Shown piece by piece: positions 58,924-64,000 of a stretch of DNA of 64,000 nt. This stretch comes from AC-32 sp963717475 (lineage in GTDB: Bacteria; Actinomycetota; Thermoleophilia; Gaiellales; Gaiellaceae). A program made the translations under genes and the position numbers. Location: positions 1,984,001-2,048,000 of the forward strand of contig OY970337.1 of assembly GCA_963717475.1 (NCBI GenBank), given 5' to 3'. Within the stretch, counting starts at the first letter, position 1; every line of letters begins with the position of its first letter. The notes under the pieces were generated by a model. The model saw nothing but the letters and a program-made list of their open reading frames with translations. It made no database searches and was not told where the DNA came from.

Positions 58924-60287
58924 TGGCCCGCTGCCACCACTGCGACGAGTTCTCGCGAGCCTCCTTCGTGCGCCGCACCGCGGCAGAGGCAGGGCGCGGG
59001 CTGCCGGCGATCGAGGCGGGGATGCCGGCTCCGGCCGGCACAGGGCTCGACCGGCGCGCGTTCGTGACGCGAACCTTCGGGCTCGCGCTTTCGGTCTACG
59101 GCGCGGGCAAGCTGAACCTTTTCCAGGAGGGCATCGCGCGGGCGGCGAGCGGGCCTGCCCAGCCGGTGCTCGTCTCGGTCTTCCTCCCGGGCGGTGCGGA
59201 CTCGCTCTCGGTGCTCTATCCGGCGCTCGACTCGCGCTACCGGCAGCTCCGCCCGACCCTGGCCCTGGGCGCCGGGGACGGCCCGCAGTTCACGGAGGAC
59301 CCGAGCCTGTACTGGCACCCGTCGCTCACGCCCTTCGCGACGCTTCACGGCGAGGGCAAGGTCACCGTCATGCCGGCGGTCGGGTACACGCATCCCGACC
59401 AGTCGCACTTCACCTCGCGCCACTTCTGGGAGGTCGGGGCCACCGAGCCGCGGCTCGTGACCGGCTGGATGGGCCGCTACCTCGACCACGCCGGGGTGCG
59501 CGACAACCCGCTGCAGGGCCTCTCGCTCGACTACCAGCTGCAGCCCTCGCTCGCGTCCGCGAAGGTGCCCGTCGCCGCCCTGGCCGCGCCCGACGAGTAC
59601 ACCTTCGACGCGCCCGGCGTCTGGGGAGACGTCGAGACGCGGATGCTGGAGACGCTCCAGCCGCTCGGCGCGCGCCGCTCCGACCGGTTCCTGAACGAGG
59701 CCGCGAACGCGACGGCACAGTCGGACCGCCTCCGCCGGCAGCTCGCGCCCTTCACCGGCACCGACTACGGGACGCCGGTTCCCTATCCGGACGGCGACGA
59801 CGGCTTCCCGAGGCAGCTCGCCGGCCTCGCCGCGATGCTCGCCGCAGGCCTGCCGCTCCGCTGCGTCGCGATCACCGCGCCCGGCGAGTACGACACGCAT
59901 TCGGACCAGCCGAAGGCGCTCGCGGACGGCCTCGACATCACGGCGCGGAGCCTGCTCGCCTTCCAGCGGGACCTCGAGGCGCGCGGCCTCGCCGACCGCG
60001 TGCTCACGCTCGTCTGGTCGGAGTTCGGCCGCCGGGCCGAGGAGAACGGCAGCGACGGCACAGACCACGGTGCCGCCGGAAGCGCGTTTTTGATCGGCAC
60101 TCGCTCGAAGGGCCAGATGGTCGGCGAGTTCCCCGGCGTCGCGAACCTCGACGACGACGGGAACCTGCGCGCGACGAGCGACTTCCGCGCGGTCTACTCC
60201 TCGCTGCTCGAGCAGTGGCTCGGCGAGGACGCGGCCGCGGTGATCCCGGGCGCGGGCTCGTTCCAGCGGCCGGCCCTCGTCAAGTGA
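58923..60287 (+). CDS. DUF1501 family protein, Tat-exported
   Basis: This 454-aa protein matches DUF1501, a relative of the sulfatase/alkaline-phosphatase fold. An internal twin-arginine sequence DRRAFVTRTFGLALSVYGAG is at about residues 45-65, so either a long N-terminal region precedes the Tat signal or the start is later. Family motifs are FLPGGADSLSVL, HPSLTPF, DQSHFTSRHFWE, DTHSDQ and the C-terminal SEFGRRAEENGSDGTDHG. It is coupled to the DUF1800 gene. Confidence 0.9.
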   Translation: MARCHHCDEFSRASFVRRTAAEAGRGLPAIEAGMPAPAGTGLDRRAFVTRTFGLALSVYGAGKLNLFQEGIARAASGPAQPVLVSVFLPGGADSLSVLYPALDSRYRQLRPTLALGAGDGPQFTEDPSLYWHPSLTPFATLHGEGKVTVMPAVGYTHPDQSHFTSRHFWEVGATEPRLVTGWMGRYLDHAGVRDNPLQGLSLDYQLQPSLASAKVPVAALAAPDEYTFDAPGVWGDVETRMLETLQPLGARRSDRFLNEAANATAQSDRLRRQLAPFTGTDYGTPVPYPDGDDGFPRQLAGLAAMLAAGLPLRCVAITAPGEYDTHSDQPKALADGLDITARSLLAFQRDLEARGLADRVLTLVWSEFGRRAEENGSDGTDHGAAGSAFLIGTRSKGQMVGEFPGVANLDDDGNLRATSDFRAVYSSLLEQWLGEDAAAVIPGAGSFQRPALVK

Positions 60288-60635
60288 TTCGCGCAGCCCT
60301 GATCGCGGTCGCCGCCTACGCGGTCCTCTCGGCCCACGCGTCCGCGTCTCCCGCCCGGCTCGGCGTCAGCGCCACCGAGTTCCACCTCGTGCTCTCGCGC
60401 GGCTCCGTCAGGGCGGGTCGCGTGATCGTGCAGCTCCAGAACAAGGGCGAGGACGTCCACGACCTGCGCCTGCGCCGGATCGGCGGCAAGCGCACGTACG
60501 CGTTTCCCCTCACCTCGCCGGGCGGCCGCGCGACCCTGACGATCAAGCTGCTGCCCGGCCGCTACCGTCTCTGGTGCTCGGTCGCGAGACCACGCGCAGC
60601 TCGGCATGCAGGCCGTCCTCCGCGTCCGGCGCTGA
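60284..60635 (+). CDS. secreted cupredoxin, frameshifted near the 3' end
   Basis: The corrected protein is about 117 aa with a signal peptide (MIRAALIAVAAYAVLSAHAS). The frame as given runs to 60643 with a low-complexity tail. Removing one base at about 60583-60587 gives RLWCSVADHAQLGMQAVLRV and a TGA at 60633-60635. That restores the Cys-x4-His-x4-Met ligands of a type-1 copper protein. It starts in a GTGA overlap with the DUF1501 gene. It may be an electron carrier for an enzyme exported from this operon. Confidence 0.78.
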
Positions 60636-60640
60636 CGGCG

Positions 60641-60646
60641 TAGCAT
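60641..60646 (+). promoter_or_regulatory. -10 element TAGCAT of the nitrile hydratase operon
   Basis: TAGCAT lies six bases before the ATG at 60653 and only a few bases after the cupredoxin stop. No Shine-Dalgarno is present, which fits leaderless translation. Confidence 0.5.
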
Positions 60647-60652
60647 CGAAGC

Positions 60653-60940
60653 ATGGACCGGGCCGTGCACGACCGCGGCGGATGGCCGAGCGACGCGCCG
60701 ATCGACCGGAGCGAGCATGACCTCGCCGACTGGGAGCTCTTGACCGACGCCCTCGTCCACGTCCTGGCGGGCAAGGGCCTGATGAACGTCGACGAGCTGC
60801 GGCGCGGGATCGAGAGCATGCCGCCCGACGAGTACGAGCGGGCCTCGTACTACGAGCGCTGGCTCTCCTCGATCGAGACGATCCTCGCCGAGAAGGGCGT
60901 GCTCGCTCCCGGAGAGCTCGAGGCGAGGCTCGCGTCGTGA
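60653..60940 (+). CDS. nitrile hydratase beta subunit, N-terminal half
   Basis: This 95-aa protein matches the helical N-terminal part of nitrile hydratase beta subunits: DRGGWPSDAPID, ADWELLTDALVHVL, VDELRRGIESMPPDEYERAS, YYERWLSSIE. In classical enzymes it is fused to the SH3-like half encoded by the next gene. Here the two overlap by four bases (GTGA) in different frames. The three-gene layout is like the toyocamycin nitrile hydratase ToyJKL and thiocyanate hydrolase. Confidence 0.85.
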   Translation: MDRAVHDRGGWPSDAPIDRSEHDLADWELLTDALVHVLAGKGLMNVDELRRGIESMPPDEYERASYYERWLSSIETILAEKGVLAPGELEARLAS

Positions 60941-61209
60941 CGTACCAGGTCGGGCAGCGGGTGCGGATCGCGGCGCGCGAGCACGAAGGCCACCACCGCA
61001 CGCCCGCCTACGTGAAGGGCAAGAGCGGCCGGATCGAGCGCCGCCACGGTGCGTTCAAGAACCCCGAGACCCGCGCCTACGGCGGCGACGGGCTCCCCGA
61101 GCAGGAGCTCTACCTCGTCGGCTTCGACGCGAGCGATCTCTGGCCCGGCGCGAGCCGCGACCGGGTCGAGGTCGACATCTACGAGCACTGGCTGGAGGAC
61201 GCGGAATGA
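60937..61209 (+). CDS. nitrile hydratase beta subunit, C-terminal half
   Basis: This 90-aa protein matches the SH3-like barrel at the end of nitrile hydratase beta subunits: QVGQRVRIAAREHEGHHRTP, KGKSGRIERRHGAFKNPETR, ELYLVGFDASDLWPG, VEVDIYEHWLE. It has its own GTG start in GTGA overlap with the N-terminal half, and its stop overlaps the alpha subunit start (ATGA). The split looks functional rather than accidental. Confidence 0.86.
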   Translation: MTYQVGQRVRIAAREHEGHHRTPAYVKGKSGRIERRHGAFKNPETRAYGGDGLPEQELYLVGFDASDLWPGASRDRVEVDIYEHWLEDAE

Positions 61210-61832
61210 GCGAGCACGACCACGATCACGACCATCCGCACGAGCCGATCGCCGGGGACGGCCTGCCCGCCGCAGCCCGCGCCCAGGCGCTCGAGGAGCT
61301 CCTGGTCGAGAAGGGCGTCGTCAGCCGGACCGAGGTACGTGAGGAGATCGACTGGCTCGTCTCCCGCTCGCCGGCCGACGGCGCGCGCCTCGTCGCCCGC
61401 GCCTGGGTCGACCCGGCGTTCAAGCAGCGCCTACTGGCCAACGCGCGTGAGGCCGCGCTCGAGCTCGGTCTCGATCCGGGCCCGTCACCCGTGGTCACGG
61501 CCGTGGAGAACACCGAGACCGTGCACCACATGGTCGTCTGCACGCTCTGCTCGTGCTACCCGCGGGCGCTCCTCGGGCCGCCGCCGGACTGGTACAAGAG
61601 CCTGCCCTACCGCTCGCGCGCCGTCTCAGACCCGCGCGGGGTGCTGACGGAGTTCGGGGTAGAGCTGGACGAGAACGTCGAGCTGCGCGTGCTCGACTCG
61701 ACCGCGAACATCCGCTACCTCGTCGTCCCGCGGCGGCCGGAGGCCACCGAAGGGCTCGGCGAGGAGGAGCTCGCGGCGCTGGTGACGCGCGACTCGATGA
61801 TCGGCGTCAGCCGGCCTGCCGTGCCTGCGTGA
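61206..61832 (+). CDS. cobalt-type nitrile hydratase alpha subunit
   Basis: This 208-aa subunit holds the metal site. The motif VVCTLCSCYPR has threonine after the first cysteine, which is the cobalt form (iron enzymes have serine). The three cysteines include those oxidised to sulfinic and sulfenic acids. DWYKSLPYRSRAVSDPRGVL and RYLVVPRRPE follow as in the family. The N-terminus begins MSEHDHDHDHPHE, a histidine-rich stretch that could bind cobalt. The enzyme converts nitriles to amides; thiocyanate hydrolase is a close alternative. The 3' end overlaps the convergent peptidase by 26 nt. Confidence 0.9.
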   Translation: MSEHDHDHDHPHEPIAGDGLPAAARAQALEELLVEKGVVSRTEVREEIDWLVSRSPADGARLVARAWVDPAFKQRLLANAREAALELGLDPGPSPVVTAVENTETVHHMVVCTLCSCYPRALLGPPPDWYKSLPYRSRAVSDPRGVLTEFGVELDENVELRVLDSTANIRYLVVPRRPEATEGLGEEELAALVTRDSMIGVSRPAVPA

Positions 61833-63768
61833 CCGGCTCCAGGTAGCGCTCGAACCAGTCGAGGATCACTTCGAAGCGCATCACGCGGTGCAGCGGCGAC
61901 CCGGACCGCGTGAGCTCGTGCGACTCGGCCGGGAAGCGGACGAGCTCGACCTCGCGCTTCAGCAGCCGGAGGATCGCGAACAGGTCCTCCGCGTGGCCGA
62001 CCGGGCAGCGCAGGTCGTTCTCGGAATGGAGGATGAGGAGCGGCGTCGTGATGTTCTCCGCGTAGTGCGACGGAGAGAGCTTCAGGTAGACGTCCGGCGC
62101 CTCGAACCAGTACGCGCCGACGATCCCCTTGAAGCCCCAGCCGATGTCGCTCGAGCCGCCTTCGAGGACGAAGTTGTTGACCGAGCGCTCCGAGCAGGCG
62201 GCGCGGAACCGGTCCGTGTGCGAGACGATCCACGAGGTCATGTAGCCGCCGTACGAGCCTCCGAGCACCCCGAGCCGGTCGGGATCGCAGAAGTCGAACC
62301 GCTCGAGCGCCGCATCCACGACGGCCGTCACGTCCTCGTAGTCACGGGTTCCCCAGCCGGGCCCACCCTCGACCGGCCCGTTGATCGCCCGGCCCCACTC
62401 CTCCGAGTAGCCCGACGAGCCGCGCGGGTTCGAGTAGAGCACCGCGTAGCCGGCACCTGCGTAGACCTGGAACTCGTCGAAGAACCTGTTGCCGTACTGC
62501 GTGAAGGGGCCGCCGTGGATGCTGAGCAGGACGGGGTACCGCTGTCCTTCCTCGAAGCCGGCAGGCCGCATCAGCCACGCCTCGACCTCGGACCCGTCGG
62601 CCGAGACCGCCGTGAAGCGCTCCGGCTCCGAGAGCTCGACCGACGACCTGAAGGCCGAGCTCACGTCGCTGAGCTGCTTCTCGCCCGAGAAGACCTCGGG
62701 CGGCGAGGTGGGCGTCGTGGCTGTGTGCACCGCCTGGCCGCCGGCCCAGTCGAAGCCGGTGAGCCACACGTCTCCGTCGAGCACCGGCTGAGGCTCGGCC
62801 GAGCCGTCGGCAGGAACGCGGTACGGAACGTTGTTGCCTGCGTCCTCGACCACGAACAGGAGCGACTCGCCTGCCCAGATCGGCTCGCGGACCGGTGGGT
62901 AGGGCGCGCAGTTGAGGTCGAGCGAGGTGGTCAGCAGGCGGTGGTCCCCGGTGGCCGCATCGACCACGGCGATCTGGCCGTGACGCGGGAAGTCGAACCC
63001 GCCGGGACTGAACCGGCAGGCGATCTGCGAGCCGTCCGGCGACCAGGAGGGCGCCTCGAACCAGTGCTCGCCCTCGGTCAGCTGCTCGGGCTCGCCGCCG
63101 TTGGGGTCGACCAGGTACACGTGGTGGACGCGCTCGATATCCCAGTCCTGCCGGCGGGCCGACGTGAACGCGATCCTGCTTCCGTCCGGCGACCAGGCAG
63201 GGCTTCCGTCTTCGAAATCGCCTTCCGTGAGCTGGCTCGGCGGCTCCGAGCCGTCGGCCGCGACGACGAACAGATGCCGCCGCCGGTCGCCCGTCCAGCC
63301 CTCGCTGTCGAACTTGAACTGCAGGCGCGAGAACCTGCGCGGTCGCCTTCGCTTCTCGTCTTCCTCTTCGTACTCGGGGTCGCGGACGCGCGCCGAGAAG
63401 GCGAGCCGCTGCCCGTCCGGCGACCAGGCGACCTCGCCGACGTCCTCGTCGAGCTCGGTCAGCCGCGACGGCTCGCCGCCTGCAACCGGAATCACGTAGA
63501 GCTGCTTCGCTTTGATCTTCTCGCCGCGGTTGGAGACGAACGCGAGCCGGGTGCCGTCGGGCGACCAGCGCGGCGCCAGATCCTGCTTTGGCCCCGCCGT
63601 CAGCCGCCTCGGTGCTTCCGAGCCGTCGACCGGCACGAGCCAGATCGACGCGGTGTAGTCGTTCTTCTCCTCGTCGAGCCCGAACGCGACGAACGCGACG
63701 GTGTGCCCATCCGGGGAGACGCGCGGGTCGTCGGTCCAGGCGAGGCGGTAGAGATCGTCCGGCTTCAC
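61807..63768 (-). CDS. S9 family prolyl oligopeptidase-like peptidase
   Basis: This 653-aa protein has a WD40/TolB-like propeller (about 1-380) with repeated SPDG motifs (APRWSPDGTRLAFVSNRGEK and similar) and a C-terminal alpha/beta-hydrolase. The catalytic serine is in LGGSYGGYMTSW, the aspartate in LHSENDLRCPV and the histidine in PAESHELTRSG. It is an acylaminoacyl-peptidase-like enzyme. No signal peptide is seen. I use the GTG at 63768; upstream in-frame sequence looks non-coding. Confidence 0.92.
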   Translation of the reverse strand: MKPDDLYRLAWTDDPRVSPDGHTVAFVAFGLDEEKNDYTASIWLVPVDGSEAPRRLTAGPKQDLAPRWSPDGTRLAFVSNRGEKIKAKQLYVIPVAGGEPSRLTELDEDVGEVAWSPDGQRLAFSARVRDPEYEEEDEKRRRPRRFSRLQFKFDSEGWTGDRRRHLFVVAADGSEPPSQLTEGDFEDGSPAWSPDGSRIAFTSARRQDWDIERVHHVYLVDPNGGEPEQLTEGEHWFEAPSWSPDGSQIACRFSPGGFDFPRHGQIAVVDAATGDHRLLTTSLDLNCAPYPPVREPIWAGESLLFVVEDAGNNVPYRVPADGSAEPQPVLDGDVWLTGFDWAGGQAVHTATTPTSPPEVFSGEKQLSDVSSAFRSSVELSEPERFTAVSADGSEVEAWLMRPAGFEEGQRYPVLLSIHGGPFTQYGNRFFDEFQVYAGAGYAVLYSNPRGSSGYSEEWGRAINGPVEGGPGWGTRDYEDVTAVVDAALERFDFCDPDRLGVLGGSYGGYMTSWIVSHTDRFRAACSERSVNNFVLEGGSSDIGWGFKGIVGAYWFEAPDVYLKLSPSHYAENITTPLLILHSENDLRCPVGHAEDLFAILRLLKREVELVRFPAESHELTRSGSPLHRVMRFEVILDWFERYLEPVTQARQAG

Positions 63769-63819
63769 GCACCCGGGACTAAACCAGAGAGCTCCCGTAG
63801 CAGGCCCGAGCCTCTCCTC

Positions 63820-63825
63820 TAAGAT
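63820..63825 (+). promoter_or_regulatory. -10 element TAAGAT of the NuoE-like gene
   Basis: TAAGAT lies seven bases before the ATG at 63833. No Shine-Dalgarno is present. Confidence 0.45.
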
Positions 63826-63832
63826 CGAGCCG

Positions 63833-64000
63833 ATGGACGTCCTCGGGCTGCCCACGTTGCTGGGGGAGCTGCCGCGGGAGCGGACGCGGCTCCTGGACAA
63901 CCTCGGCCGGCTCCGGCGCGAGGTCGGCCCGATCACGCCCTTGCTCTCAGACGCGCTGGCCGACCACATGAACCTTCGGCACGGCGACGTGCACGAGGTC
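63833..64000 (+). CDS. NuoE-like/NAD-dependent dehydrogenase 2Fe-2S subunit, 5' part only
   Basis: The first 56 codons are in the window and the frame is open at the edge. The end of the visible part, ALADHMNLRHGDVHEV, resembles the segment before the thioredoxin-like 2Fe-2S domain of NuoE and of the gamma/beta subunits of NAD-linked formate dehydrogenase. The cluster cysteines would come later. The assignment rests on this short match. Confidence 0.5.
   Translation, partial: MDVLGLPTLLGELPRERTRLLDNLGRLRREVGPITPLLSDALADHMNLRHGDVHEV

Overview
This is a GC-rich, densely packed stretch of a bacterial chromosome. It has about 60 genes and no phage, IS element, CRISPR, rRNA or tRNA. The gene content includes a DipZ-type CcdA-thioredoxin fusion, PAC2 protein, SigR/RsrA-like and ECF/zf-HC2 sigma pairs, CtaA, many GTG/TTG starts and many genes with a TANNNT box 6-8 nt before the start codon. 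This suggests a high-GC actinobacterium, plausibly class Thermoleophilia (Gaiellales/Solirubrobacterales). That placement is inference from overall character, since no marker gene was searched. At least six genes carry a single-base frameshift that restores a full family protein when corrected, so the window probably comes from an indel-prone assembly.

Layout. 0-9.3 kb: ArsR-type regulator, TPR-like protein, thiolase plus FadB-like beta-oxidation pair, SF2 helicase, DipZ-like protein. 9.3-18.1 kb (minus): VOC protein, PAC2, CtaA with ApgM, a secreted cupredoxin-fold protein, NMN adenylyltransferase with SelD, AarF/UbiB kinase, thioredoxin-like lipoprotein. 18.2-20.1 kb: the most unusual locus, with an XRE-TPR regulator followed by a 49-codon secreted peptide and, divergently, a promoter-terminator unit for a structured non-coding RNA. 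The two promoters share a symmetric array of ACTTG boxes. 20.1-23.4 kb (minus): a compact operon encoding MauE-like and MauD-like proteins, a Tat-exported protein with about 21 cysteines, a 22-aa membrane peptide, a polytopic membrane protein, a small protein and a GNAT.

23.4-31.9 kb: TetR and MFS exporter divergent from an acyl-CoA synthetase and an SDR, with operator-like repeats between; NadE; a Mug-type glycosylase fused to a Nudix domain. 31.9-41.4 kb: MacB-type ABC transporter, class-V aminotransferase, SIS protein, thioesterase with M16 peptidase, acetyl-CoA synthetase. 41.4-47.8 kb: M24 peptidase, then amidohydrolase, a three-subunit molybdenum hydroxylase whose FAD subunit has Pao/YagS-like cysteines, and a MobA/MocA-like nucleotidyltransferase.

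47.8-56.7 kb: a RodZ-like HTH-LytR_C protein, the SigR/RsrA-like pair, then a minus-strand run with ECF sigma, zf-HC2 anti-sigma, a DUF4115-like membrane protein, a proline-rich membrane protein, carboxylate-amine ligase and an HMA protein; a MerA/Lpd-like flavoprotein and an HtrA protease. 56.6-64 kb: a 25-aa membrane peptide, DUF1385, DUF1800/DUF1501/cupredoxin operon, a cobalt-type nitrile hydratase with a split beta subunit, an S9 peptidase and the start of a NuoE-like gene.

A perfect 32-bp palindromic repeat occurs in-frame inside the FadB-like gene and again, inverted, 44 kb away beside the molybdenum hydroxylase operon. A diverged third copy there supplies the start codon of the next gene.
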